Shown in pieces: positions 32,441 to 43,550 of a stretch of 64,000 nucleotides of DNA. The notes under the pieces were generated by a model. That model did no database searches and was not told the DNA's origin. It saw only the letters and a list, made by a program, of their open reading frames with translations. Within the stretch, counting starts at the first letter, position 1; each line of letters opens with the position of its first letter. Position numbers and translations under genes: made by a program. Location of the stretch: contig JAWHQI010000166.1 of NCBI GenBank assembly GCA_033032865.1, positions 620,001-684,000 of the forward strand. Reading direction: 5' to 3'. This DNA is from Dactylorhiza incarnata. Lineage: Eukaryota > Streptophyta > Magnoliopsida > Asparagales > Orchidaceae.

Positions 32441-35400
32441 ATGTGTTGGCAGGCTAAGGACAATGAAGACGTGTGGTACTTAGATTCAGGATGCTCCAAT
32501 TACATGACGGGTAATAAAGCAAAGTTCCTTAGCCTAGAAAAGAAGAAGGGAGGGATCGTGACGTTTGGTGATAACGGAAAAGGAAGGATCATGGGAATTG
32601 GTACAGTTGGTAACAAATCCTTTACTATATCTAATGTTCTTTATGTGAAAGGATTAAAACACAATATAATTTCTATTAGCCAATTATGTGATAAAGGATT
32701 AGATGTGTTATTTGAATCTTCCACTAATCTATGCAAAATATCTAATCCTACTACAAAAGATATTTTACTAACTGCACCAAGAATACATAATGTTTATATA
32801 GTTTCTTTTCATGATCTTTCTAAATCATCTATAAAATGCTTTATTACTAAAAATGATGAATTAGAACTTTGGCATAGAAGACTAGGACATGCTAACACAA
32901 AGCTCATTGTAAAACTTGCCAAAAGTAATTTAATTAGAGGATTGCCTAGATTAAATGGAACTTTACCTTCTCTTTGTTCACCATGTCAAAAAGGTAAAAT
33001 TTCTAGATCCTCATTCAAAAGTAAAAAAAATTCATTTCTACTACAAGACCCTTGCAAATAATCATATGGATCTTTTTGGTCCCGTTAGCACTGCAAGTCT
33101 TGGTGGTAGGTTATATACATATGTTTTAATAGATAATTTTTTAAGATATTGTTGGACATTATTTCTCTCTTCCAAATCCGATGCATTTTGCGAATTTGCA
33201 AAATTATGTACTCGTATTCAAAATGAAAGTGATTTGAAAATTAAATGCATTCACTCAGATCATGGAGGAGAATTTGAAAATGAAAATTTTACATCCTTTT
33301 GCGATATGTTAGGCATTAAACATGAGTTCTCTGCACCACGCACACCACAACAAAATGGTGTTGTAGAAAGAAAGAATAGGACACTTCAAGAACTAGCACG
33401 CACTATGTTATGTGAATATAAATTATATACCTAAGTCCTTTTGGGCCGAAGCCGTAAATACATCATGCTATGTTATGAATAGAATCATGCTTCGCCCATC
33501 TCTTAATCTCACACCATATAAACTCTATTTTCAAAAGAAGCCCAATGTATCTTATTTCAAAGTTTTTGGTTGTAAATGTTTTATTTTGAGTACAAAAGAT
33601 AGCTTGGGAAAGTTTGATGAAAAATGTGATGAAGGAACTTTTCTTGGGTACTCTTCAACTAGTAAAGCTTATAGAATTTTTAATAAAAGAACTAGTAGAG
33701 TTGAAGAGTCAATAAATGTAAAATTTGATGAGTTTGTTCCTTGTGTAGAAAAACTTTTCGCAGGTAACGAGGATGATCTCTTACAACCTTTGGAGCATGG
33801 TGATGAGGAACCTTCCAAAGAAGAAAAAGAGGAGAACAAGGAAGATGAATATGTACCTCCAAGTGCCTTGAAATTCACGAAGGATCATCCACGGGAATTA
33901 CTAATTGGTGAACCATCCATCGGGATAAGAACTTGCTCTTCTCTTCATGAATCATATTCCAATATCTGTTTTATTTCTGAAATTGAACCAAAAACCGTTT
34001 CTACCGCTTTAAATGATGAATTTTGGTTTTTGGCTATTAATGAAGAGTTAGAACAATTTGAGCGACATAATGTTTGGAAATTAGTAGAAAGACCATCTAA
34101 TCACTCGGTTGTAGGTGTAAAATGGATTTTTAAAAATAAATTAGATGGTGAGTCTAGAATCACTAGGAATAAGGCACACTTAGTGGCACAAGGATATTCA
34201 CAAATCGAGGGGATAGATTTTGATGAAACTTTTGCACCTGTTGCTAGGTTGGAATCCATTAGAATTTTTCTAGCATTTGCAAGCTTTAAAAGAATAAAAT
34301 TATTTCAAATGGATGTAAAAAGTGATTTTCTTAACGTGTTTGTAAAAGAAGAAGTTTATGCTGAACAACCCCCCCCCCCCCCCCCAGTTTTATTAATGAA
34401 AAATTTCTCAATCATGTTTATAAACTAGAAAAAGCGCTTTATGGTTTAAAACAAGCGCCACGTGCATGGTATGAAAGACTTACATCATTTTTATTAAAGC
34501 GCGGTTATATTATGGGAAGTGCCGATAATACTCTCTTCATTAAACATAATAATGATGATTTAATTATTTTGCAAATATTTGTTGATGATATAATCTTTGG
34601 ATCTACTAATGAAGAGTTGTGTAATGAAGTTATTGAAGTGATGAAAAATGAATTTGAAATGAGTCTGGTAGGAGAACTTTCTTATTTTCTTGGTTTTAAA
34701 ATATCACAAAGAAATGATGGTATTTTTATATGTCAAACCAAATATGTCTATGATATGCTTAAGCGTTTTGGATTTGAAAACCTTAAACATGCTTCTACAC
34801 CAATGAGTGCATCACTTAAATTAGAAAAAGATGAATCAGGAATTTCAATTGATCAAACCTTATATAGAGGTATGATAGGATCCCTACTTTATCTTAGTGC
34901 AACTAGACCCGATATTATGTTTGTCGTATGCTTATGTGCTCGATTTCAAGCCAATCTAAAAGAATCTCATTTAAAAGCGGTAAAACAAATTTTTAGATAT
35001 CTTATTGGGTCATCTAGATTAGGATTATGGTACCAGCACAATAATTCATTTACACTTCACGGCTACTCCGATTCAGACTACGTTGGTTGTTCACTTGATA
35101 GAAAAAACACTAGTGGTACTTGTCATTTTCTAGAACCTTCATTAGTTGCATGGTCTAGTAGGAAACAAAATTTGGATGCACATTCCACCACGGAGGCCGA
35201 ATACATTGCATTAGGGAGTTGTTGTGCACAAGCTCTATGGATGAGCCAAACTTTAGAGGACGTTGGTTTTCATCTAAAACTTATTGAATTAAAATGTGAC
35301 AACAAAAGTGCCATTGATCTCACAAATAATCCGGTACACCACTCTAGATCCAAACATATAGATGTGCGTCATCATTTCATAAGGGATCACATTAAAAAGG

Positions 35401-35525
35401 AAAATGTAAGGATTAGTTTCATTGGCACGGACTCTCAACTTGCTGATATATTTACTAAACCTCTTCCCGATGCAAGGTTTCAAATGTTAAGGTTGGAATT
35501 AGGAGTCTTAGACATCTTAGGATGA
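32441..35525 (+). pseudogene. Copia C pol: protease, integrase, RT, RNase H
   Basis: Continues the gag frame. Protease: WYLDSGCSNYMTGN (32470 on). Integrase: WHRRLGHANTKL, a frameshift at the A-run near 33028, then MDLFGPVS, IHSDHGGEFEN and NGVVERKNRTLQE; a second frameshift near 33415. RT: KWIFKNK at 34117, then a third frameshift at an expanded 17-C run (34369-34385; six C in element B), YGLKQAPRAWYE, FVDDIIFG (Tyr of YVDD changed to Phe), and RNase H with STTEAEYIALGSCC and CDNKSAIDL to the stop at 35525. The last 338 codons are open. Integrase and RT motifs are otherwise well kept. Confidence 0.92.
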
Positions 35526-37450
35526 ATAACATGTAAAATGCTAATGTTTTATGCAATTTGAGCAATCAAGACATCTCCAAAAATTACAAAATTTCTGCAT
35601 AATACTCTAAGGACTCTTAATAAATATCAAAAATCGGATTTTTAAAATTCCCAAAAAATCAAGTATTGTTTGCCGCGCTAGCACTAGCGCCGGCGCTAAC
35701 ATGGGTGTTTGATTTTTCTGATTTTTAAAATTTCTAAAAATCCTTAAAAATATGTTACTTTATATTTACTAATTTGTTTTTTGAAATTCTGACATTTATT
35801 ATCTTTGTTTTAATTTATATTTTAGAAAATCAACTACAAAAATTCAAAATAAAAAAAAAATACAAAAATATGTTTTTGAGATTTGTGTTTTATTCATATT
35901 ATGAAAAATCAACTACAAAAGTTCAAAATTCAAAAATACAAAAATATGTTTTTGTGATTTTCTGTTTTTATCTCATTTAAAAAATGATAAAACAAAAAAA
36001 CTGTATGATCTTTATTGCTAATATCAAGCATGAATGAATTCTATTATTTAGAATTATTTACAATGTTAAAATTTATTCCTTCAAATTACTATGAACATTG
36101 TTTTGTTTATCATGCTTTGATATATCTATTTAAAGTGCATCAATTGTATTGAAAAATATGTGTAGAACCAAGCTTAGCATGCCTCTAAGTATGAGTAAAT
36201 GTATTATGATTGATAATGATACCTTTCACTCACTTATTTTGGTAATCAACATGTGTGTTTAAATCTAAAAAATGCTTGCTTGTGTATTGTATTTGTACAA
36301 TGAATTAAAACTTGCATAAGTTTATTACCTACACTACATTTGAATTGCACTTATGAAATTTAGAAAAGTGGTTAAGTTAAAAAAAATTTGGGTTTGCAAA
36401 ACAAGTGTATTCGGAGAATGTTGACCACAAATGTGAACAAAAATTATATATGTAGACAAATATAACTCCACCAAGCACCACTTGAACCTCCTGATAAGTC
36501 ATCATAAGCATTGTGAGGTTAAGCACCTTGGAAAGAATAGTAAATTGTCTTGTGCAACCCTTGATTAATACACCACTTTTTATAAAATAGTGTGCATTAA
36601 AGTGTGTGAAAGTTAATTTACTTGTGTTTTATTGTGCACTTTACTCTACATATGTCTTGTATTTTGTGATTTAAATCAATTGTTATCATTGCTCAAAATA
36701 CACTTATATGCACATCATTATCTTTCATAATACTTCTTCTCATGAGTATTGGATTCTAATGCTTTATCTATACTACTCTTTATATAAAAATGCACTAGAT
36801 AACCTAGCATGATCTCTACAATGTTTTGGTATCTCTTGAACTTAAAATTAAGTGACATTGTAGTATAATCTCTCTTTGATATGTTCATTTCATACTTGGT
36901 ATCTTTATGAAAAACTTTGAGATTTCAAAAAGGTTAAAACATCTTTCAATTTTGAACTAAAACTCATATTTTTACTTATGCTTTTCATGCTTACAAACAG
37001 ATGTTTCTTCTAATCTTCCGCTTGCTTACAACTCTTATCTTTTTATTAGAAATCTCTTATATATGCTATGCTTAAAATCTTTATCATTATCTATATTACA
37101 AAAGCTCGATCATGCTTTATCATTTATAAGAAATGTCTCCTTACTTCCCTCACCCTACCTTCTTTTGATAATACCAAAAAGGGGAGATTAATTGAAGAAA
37201 TCTATATAGGAGATTAATTGAAGAAATCTATATAGAAGAATAAGGGGCGATTAATTCATGTAATCTATCATTTAGGGGGAGTAAAACATAAATTGCATTT
37301 ATGTAGGGGGACATTAAGATAGGGGGAGTATGCACATTTCTCATGCTTATCATATTCTATAGTTGCACTATTTATCATGCTTATCATATTCTATAAACAC
37401 TATTGTTGATTTCTTGCTAAGAGGATTTGTTATTATCAAAAGGGGGAGAT
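35526..37450 (+). other. 3' non-coding region of copia C
   Basis: AT-rich, about 1.9 kb, no gene. At 35668-35705 lies the GC-rich island GCGCTAGCACTAGCGCCGGC with this family's U3 motif. It ends with polypurine tract AAAAGGGGGAGAT at 37438-37450. SIRE elements sometimes carry an env-like ORF here; none is seen. Confidence 0.75.
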
Positions 37451-38640
37451 TGTTGGACATGTGTGTCACATCCCTTTATTTGAGAATAACAAATCCCATA
37501 TTGTATTTGATATTCCTTGTCGTGTGTTTATAGTGTGCAGGAACTACAGGTGGAATACTCCACAGGAAGAAAGCAGCTTGGAACCAACAAACTGAACTGA
37601 AGCACTACCGCCAGCGTTATGGGTTAACGCAGGCACTAGCGCTGCCGCCAGCGCTGCCGCCTAGCGCTATCTCAAGTTCGTGCACAGCGTCAAGCCGTCG
37701 ATGGTTTCGCAACCGCTCCACACGAACACTACCGCCAGCGCTAGCGCTACCGTCTGGCGCTATCTTAAGTTCGTGCACAGAGCCACGCCGCTGATGATTT
37801 CGTAACCGCTCCACATGAGCGCTACCGCAGGTGCTAGGAGCTACCGTAAGCGCTAGCGAGAAGTTCTATAAATTAGAGCTTTGCATCTCGTTTGGGCTAT
37901 CCATCCCAGAGAGATTGCTTGTGCCACAATTCTATTGTTGTTATGCTGTCGAAAAAGGATCTCTCACTAAAAGCTTAAGGAGAATTCTGGAGGAGGACTA
38001 CGTCACACTACATCCGAAGGACGATCGCTTCGACCTCTCTCATACTACAGCGATCCTTCATTTCCGGCTTCAGAAGATCTCATATAGGGAGTTTTACTAT
38101 TATTGTCTTTACTTTCATTCCATATATTTTTGTAACCGTTTAGAGAATTCGCCTTGTGTTGGCGGCTAGGTCTGGGTAGGACTTAAGGAGGAATTCGCCT
38201 TGTGTTGGCGACTAGTTATAGGTGATTAGCTCTAGGGGGTGCTCGAGGACATATCCGGGAAGGATTGGCTAGAGCGGCTTGAGGCCTTATCCGGGGAAGG
38301 ATAAGCTAAAGCCAACCGGTTTGTGGGGATACAAGTCGGTATAGAAAAGGAAAAATTGTATTACTTTGTACGCCTCCGATTTCAAGCGATATTGAAATCA
38401 ATTTATGTAAACACCTCTTTTATCTAATATAATCATGTCTCTTATTGTGTTTACTTGATTTCTATCATTAGGCATAATATCTAAATATTGTTTACAAAGT
38501 TTTCAATTCTAATTATTTTATCTAAATTATTTATTTTGCTTTTTCCTATTATAAAATAATTTAGTAATTTTCATAAAATTATACAAAGAATTTTTATTCC
38601 CTTATTCGCCCCTCCTCTAAGGGCGCCAATCGATCCAACA
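37451..38640 (+). repeat. 3' LTR of copia C (1,190 bp)
   Basis: Starts TGTTGGACATGTGTGTCAC and ends CGATCCAACA. The motif array is at 37603-37856 and TATAAATT at 37867-37874. Confidence 0.94.
37603..37856 (+). repeat. U3 array of AGCGCTA / GCGCTACCGC motifs (copia C)
   Basis: As in element B but about 100 bp longer, because a segment running from AAGTTCGTGCACAG to CCGCTCCACA and its flanking motifs is present twice. It ends about 10 bp before the TATA box. Confidence 0.87.
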
Positions 38641-38645
38641 GGAGG

Positions 38646-39468
38646 TAGAAGTTGTGATGGAAGAGGAGGCCTTAGACGAAGAGGGAAAGGCAGGAGGTAA
38701 GTGGCAAGAGCCATCCCGGCTGGAGGCGGCAGAAGAAGTGGTGGAGCTGGAGGTCATTTCCCAGGCAGGGATGATAGAGAAGGTGAAGATCTGTGGGGAG
38801 CTCAGCCCCGAGGACTAGGGAATGATCCTAGCCTGCGTTCAGGAGAACGTGGAAATCTTTGCCTGGAGTGCGGCAGAGATGTCAGGGATTGATCCTGATG
38901 TGGCTTGCCACCGCCTCAACCTTAAACCCGACACTCGCCCCATCCGGCAAAAGAAGAGGTGCATCACGGACAAGCTGGAGGAGCCCATCCCAGAGGAGGT
39001 GAACAAGCTTCTCACAGCCGGGTTTGTATCAGAGATCCAGTATCCAGGATGAGTCTCCAATGTGGTCATGATAAAAAAGGGGGACGGGCGATGGAGGATA
39101 TGTGTAGACTTTTCTTTATCAAATAAATCATGTCCTAAGGATTGTTACCCCTTGCATCGAATATACGCGCTGGTTGACTCAGCCATCAGTTTTTCTCTAA
39201 TGAGCTTTTTAGATGCCTTTTCAGGTTACCATTTGATTCGCATGCACCCTCCCGACGTCAAGGATGTCTCCTTCATCACAGGGGATGAGTGTTATATCCA
39301 CAAGATGATGCCCTTTGGGCTGAAGAATACAGGAGCGACATACCAGCAGATGATGGGCAGGGTCTTCCGTGAGCAGAAGGGAAAGAACCCGGAGGTCTAC
39401 ATGGATGACCTCATGATCAAGAGTCAGGACCTCGAGTCCCATCTCCGGAACCTGGAGGAGACCTTCGG
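38646..39468 (+). pseudogene. Tat-like reverse transcriptase, N-terminal part
   Basis: Resumes the Tat-like frame after copia C. It shows FAWSAAEMSGIDPDVACHRL, RPIRQKKR, then a TGA in YPG*VSNVVMIKK where relatives have Trp, WRICVDFSLSNKSCPKDCYP, LMSFLDAFSGYHLIRMHP, MPFGLKNTGATYQQMM and the catalytic VYMDDLMIKS. It ends abruptly after NLEETFGV at about 39472, where a TGTAACATCCCG sequence begins. A TAG lies at 38816-38818 upstream. Confidence 0.88.
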
Positions 39469-39567
39469 TGTAACATCCCGACTTTTATTGGGTCACTAGA
39501 CCCTAGTGGACCCGCTAAAAGTAACCCTAGGGATAGAAAGTAACCCAATCTTAAGATCTTGTGATAG

Positions 39568-40235
39568 GGAACTCTGAATTGACTTCCGTTAGTACTTCTG
39601 TTAGACTCGTATAACCAATACAAGCGCAACGGAACTCATTCCATTCCAATCTGAGGTCGTTTGGAGAAAATGACTGTTTTGAATATCATATCGCGTCAAA
39701 ACAACACCGTGGAGGAATAGTGACCATATGTGCTCCGAATTTACTTCTGCTAGTTCCTTTAGACTCGTATAATCAATTCGAGCGCAACGGAACTCGTTCC
39801 ATTCCAATCCGAGGTCGTTTGGAGAAAATGCTCATTTTGAGTATTGTGGGGCGTCAAAACAACATCGTGGAGGAATAGTGACCATACGTGCTCTGAATTG
39901 ACTTTCGTCAGATCTATTAGACTCGTATAACCAATACAAAAGCAACAGAACTCGTTCCATTCCAATCCGAGGTCGTTTGGAGAAAACGGTCGTTTTGAGT
40001 ATCGTAGCGCGTCAAAATAACACCGTTGTAGAATAGTGACCATACGTACTCCGAATTGACTTCCGTCAGTTCCGTGAGACTCAGATAAACAATACGAGCA
40101 CAACAGAATTCGTTGCACTCTAATCCGAGGTCAAACGAGAAATATGTTTGTTTTAGGTTTGGTAGGCCGCCACGGCACAACTTTAAATACTAAGCGTACG
40201 AACTCAGAATCAATCTCAATCAGTCTCAGGGGACT
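39568..40235. repeat. Tandem repeat, about 158-bp unit, four copies plus a partial
   Basis: Units begin near 39570, 39732, 39891 and 40049 with CTCYGAATTGACTTCCG. They share AGACTCGTATAACCAAT, GCAACGGAACTCGTTCC, AATCCGAGGTCGTTTGG and GAGGAATAGTGACCATA. The fourth is diverged and the fifth partial. Confidence 0.9.
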
Positions 40236-40520
40236 CCTAAAGTCAAGACAAGACCAACGAAGTTTGTTGTAACCAATTCTGACATCGGAAAGTCAAACCA
40301 CAGTCAAATCATGCTTTATGTCACATCAAAAAGCGTGCAAACGCCCATATTGATTTAACACTCCAGTGTTGACCCTCCACCCGATAAGTTGGACCTACTT
40401 GGACCTTGACCAGCATGAGAGGCCCACCTTAGGTTGACTTTGGTCAACCCCCCCCCCCCCCCCCCCCCCCCCCCAATCCTTATTTTTCCCAAAATAGGAG
40501 CTCACCCCCCACCAAGGCAG

Positions 40521-41544
40521 TGTTGGGTTTTCTATATACCATTCATAATGATAATAGCACATCAAATGTGCGCAGCGGAAGAAACAAACAAGAACAACCC
40601 TAAACAGTTCAAGGAACTTGCGATTTCACGAATCAAGAAATAGGGAAGAGCAATACATTGCAATACCTGAAGGGATTGAGTCAATACTCAACTGAGGTGC
40701 TCCACAACTTCAGTTCAGAGAACAGTCGATGAGTCCCAAGCGTCGAAATGGATCGGCGCCTCTACGGGAGTCCACACGAGCGGGAGGAGAACCCTAGATT
40801 CTTGTCGCACAAGAACTAGATCGGAGAAGAAGAGTGCCCTCTTGGTCTTCCACGGATTGCTAGATCCGATTACAGGAAGAGGCGGCGGCGGCGGGGTGCG
40901 GGATCAAGAGCGTCGGAATACTTCCGTCGTTCTTCTTCTATCGCAAAAAGATCGCACAAAGGCAACGCTCAGATTAGGGCATAGATCGGGTTCTATTTAT
41001 ACCCAGGCGACAAAAAGGATAACCGCAGACCCATGACTGCATCGGAGTAAACACGGAATTCGTCGAGTGAACACTTCACCGAACAAATTCGTCGAGTAAC
41101 AGATTGAATTTGTCGAGTAACAAACTAATTCGTCGAGTGAACATTTCACAAGAAATTTGTCGTGTGAAAATGAATTAGTCGAGTCATGAATTAGTTCATT
41201 CGACGAACTGAGGCAAGATTCATCGAGTAACATTCAATTCGTCGAGTAAACCATAACTTGACGATTTGATGTAAACGTCGTCGAGACATTCTTGTCGACT
41301 CGTCTCGAAGACTTGCCAAGACGCTCCATACAATATTCACAATACCCGTGGAGCATTCAGTTGACTCGACCCAACTCCAATAAGTCTAGGATTGGTCCCT
41401 CACTCATATCCAATATGAGTAAGTCCAACGTAATACTTCCTCCAACTTCTCCAAACACTCTTGTGGGTGACCCATAGGCTCATATCGCGTTGGCAGTGAG
41501 GCTAAATGCTTGATCACTTCTAGATCACCTTGGAAACACCAACA
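40521..41544 (-). repeat. Solo LTR of the copia A family (1,024 bp)
   Basis: Starts TGTTGGGTTTTC and ends CACCAACA, with the same layout as the copia A LTR: shared AGGCTCATATCGCGTTGGCAG near the end, minus-strand TATA at 40995-41002 (TATTTATA on plus) and ATTCGTCGAG motifs at 41056-41290. The flanks GGCAG and TGAAG do not form a TSD. No internal sequence is attached. Confidence 0.85.
41056..41290 (-). repeat. U3 array of AATTCGTCGAGT motifs (solo LTR)
   Basis: About ten copies or near-copies of ATTCGTCGAG, mostly in one orientation, with one TTCGACGAA in the other. It lies just upstream of the minus-strand TATA box. The array is diverged in order and spacing from that of copia A, though the LTRs are related. 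Confidence 0.82.
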
Positions 41545-41921
41545 TGAAGGACTAACCCTATCCTATGAAGGTGGCCAGCTGGCCTTAGGCTAGTGGAGGT
41601 AGGAGGAAGAAATATCTTCCCCCACTCCCCCAACCCCCTCCCATAATCCCTTTAGTCCCACATCAGGAGAAAGGGAGGGAGCCCCCCCCCCCTCCCCTCC
41701 CTCCCTATAAATGCAGCCCCCTCCCATTTGCTGAGCACACCCCACCCTCCCCTTACCTCCCCTCTGCCGGAGCAACCTCGCCGGAAAACCCCCTCCAAAA
41801 CCACCGCCGCCGCCATCTCCCATGGTCGCTCAGCCCAACACCGCCCGAGCCCCCCCCCCCCCCATCATCAGGGGGAACACCTTCCCCTCCCGCTTCCCCA
41901 CTCCCCCGACATGCTGCATGC

Positions 41922-43358
41922 TGATGAGTCCCAATTATATACACATATATGGACTCATCTGGGCCGTTTATCTAGTCATTCCACTGCACTTTAGTCTTGT
42001 TTTAGTTCATATTTGTCATTCTATGCTAGGTGCACGTCTTGGCCTAATTTGGCGTGTTTTTATGTTTATTCTCTTTTGATAGCCTTATCGTATTTTTGAG
42101 TGCCACTTTCAGTGGCCTGATTAGCATTTTTGTAGGAACAGGAGTCGTGCAGGTGTTCCTGGTACAATTCTGTACAGGAACACTGCGCACGATCACTGGT
42201 TCTATTGCGCACGACCACTGGTCGTGCGCCACTGATCGTGCGCACTCAACCCCCAAAATTTGAGTTCTGTCTTGACCAAACGCACGACCATTTACGATAG
42301 TGCGCACGACCACTGGTCGTGCGCCACTGGTCGTGCGTACATATTATTTTATAAATTTCTTACATTGCAGGTTCCGCCCAGGCAGGCGCACGATCACAGA
42401 ACTCCAGCGCGCACGACCACTGGTCGTGCGCCAATGACCGTGCGCAGTATTTTCGCCAGCGCCTATATAATGACCTGTTCCGCAAATTAGGTATAGTGCG
42501 GCCTCCGGGAGCGCGATTTCCAGTCCGTACGCCGCCGTTTTCCACTTCCAGCCACCTCCACCTCATCTTCTCCGGAAGGGGAAGTCGTCTCCGGCCATCC
42601 TAAACACTTCTCCATCGTCTAGAAGCATTCTCCGCCATCCGCAAGCACTCAAGCAAGCTGTCTCCATTTCTGTCCGGTGAGAAGAACAGCAATCCTGAGG
42701 TAGAAGACGACGGAAGCACGTGGAGAGATCGTGACAGTCTCTCAACATCGGAAGCACAGTCCGCCCGAGTCCGGAGGTAGCTTGACAAACTACCATTCCG
42801 GTCGTGAACGGCCGCTAGTCTTCGTCCATTGGTTATCTTCTTCTTCTCCCCTTTGTTGTATTTCTTTGAATCATTTGAACTTGAATAACATGATGTTTAG
42901 TTTAAATGCAATGTTTGTTTCTTCTCTGTTCATCAACATTTGCTTGTGATTCGTTTCACCTCCACGCACTCACTCACGCACTCATTGTGTTCGATTCGTG
43001 TTAGCAAGAGCTAGCGGCGACTTGTGAAGAGGTGTCTGCGACCCTCACTCTCCGCACTAGTGATCACTTCACTCGCTTGCGCACCGTCCATCCGCCTCAC
43101 GAAGCTCGGCATCGTGGCCGTTGCACCCATCTCGCCTTGCGAAGCGGTGATTTCGACCCGCATGTCTTTTATTGTTGTTAACAATAGGAAACCAAGTCAA
43201 AACCCCTCTTGTTGTGTTTGTTCCCGCTTGTGTAACAATTGTCACACAACGTGATTCGTTCACCCAACCTGCATTCCTCAAGAGACCGACACTCGGGGAT
43301 TCTATTCCCAACATTTATTACTTGACAGCGACCGGTGCACTTGTCGAACATCGCATCA
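41922..43358 (+). repeat. 5' LTR of Athila-like element (1,437 bp)
   Basis: Starts TGATGAGTCCC and ends CGCATCA (TGATG/CATCA terminal inverted repeat). The motif array is at 42186-42450 and TATATAA at 42464-42470. It differs from the 3' LTR by roughly 2% by eye. Confidence 0.92.
42186..42450 (+). repeat. U3 hairpin array GCGCACGACCA / TGGTCGTGCGC (Athila 5' LTR)
   Basis: Three exact hairpins with an 11-bp stem and 1-nt loop (42207-42229, 42302-42324, 42409-42431), plus at least six partial copies such as CACTGATCGTGCGC and GCGCACGATCAC. The array ends about 15 bp before the TATA box. Confidence 0.92.
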
Positions 43359-43364
43359 AGTTTT

Positions 43365-43382
43365 TGGCGCCGTTGCCGGGGA
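43365..43382 (+). promoter_or_regulatory. Primer-binding site of the Athila-like element
   Basis: TGGCGCCGTTGCCGGGGA, 6 nt after the LTR. This form is known from Athila elements and is usually assigned to tRNA-Asp. Confidence 0.93.
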
Positions 43383-43550
43383 ATGCAGACGTGATGAATT
43401 CGTTTGCGTGAAGAATCGTTGCACGAGGCATTATTTTTATTTCTCTTTGTTTACCTTTGTTATCTTTGTTTCTTTTTTTTGATACGCACATCGAATTACC
43501 TTCGTTCTTTCCATCGTGCGCTAATCTTTTGGGTTTCAAGTATTCCTAGC

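Larger units (their letters stand above)
30166..38640 (+). mobile_element. SIRE-like copia element C with fold-back 5' LTR
   Basis: Flanked by GGAGG at 30161-30165 and 38641-38645, splitting the Tat-like element. The 3' LTR is 1,190 bp (37451-38640). The 5' LTR is only 284 bp and consists of an inverted copy of the LTR end joined to a direct copy. The interior has an iMet primer site, gag, protease, integrase, RT and RNase H, all broken by stops and frameshifts, and a 1.9-kb 3' non-coding region. It is closely related to element B. Confidence 0.94.
27342..39468 (+). mobile_element. Tat-like Ty3/gypsy element, 3' truncated, split by copia C
   Basis: A 5' LTR (27342-28082), leader, gag, protease and the first part of RT are present. 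Copia C is inserted at 30166-38640 between protease and RT. The RT is cut at 39468 by a sequence starting TGTAACATCCCG; RNase H, integrase and the 3' LTR are not in the window. RT features (NKSCPKDCYPLHRI, LMSFLDAFSGYH) are typical of the Tat clade. Confidence 0.88.
39469..41921 (+). repeat. Probable LTR of an unclassified element, with 158-bp repeats and a TATA box
   Basis: Begins TGTAACATCCCG immediately after Tat RT sequence, a common start of plant LTRs. It carries about four tandem 158-bp units (39568-40235), a 27-C run (40448-40474), a promoter-like TATAAAT at 41704-41710 and a CT-rich leader-like stretch. It is interrupted by a solo LTR (40521-41544) and ends where the Athila LTR starts. 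No end or second TSD copy is visible, so the classification is an inference. The frame MVAQPNTARAPPP at 41822 is low-complexity and not counted as a gene. Confidence 0.5.

Noticed and set aside
40516..41549. TSD around the solo LTR of the copia A family
   Set aside because: GGCAG and TGAAG do not match under any small shift I tried, so no TSD is claimed; recombination between two insertions is possible.
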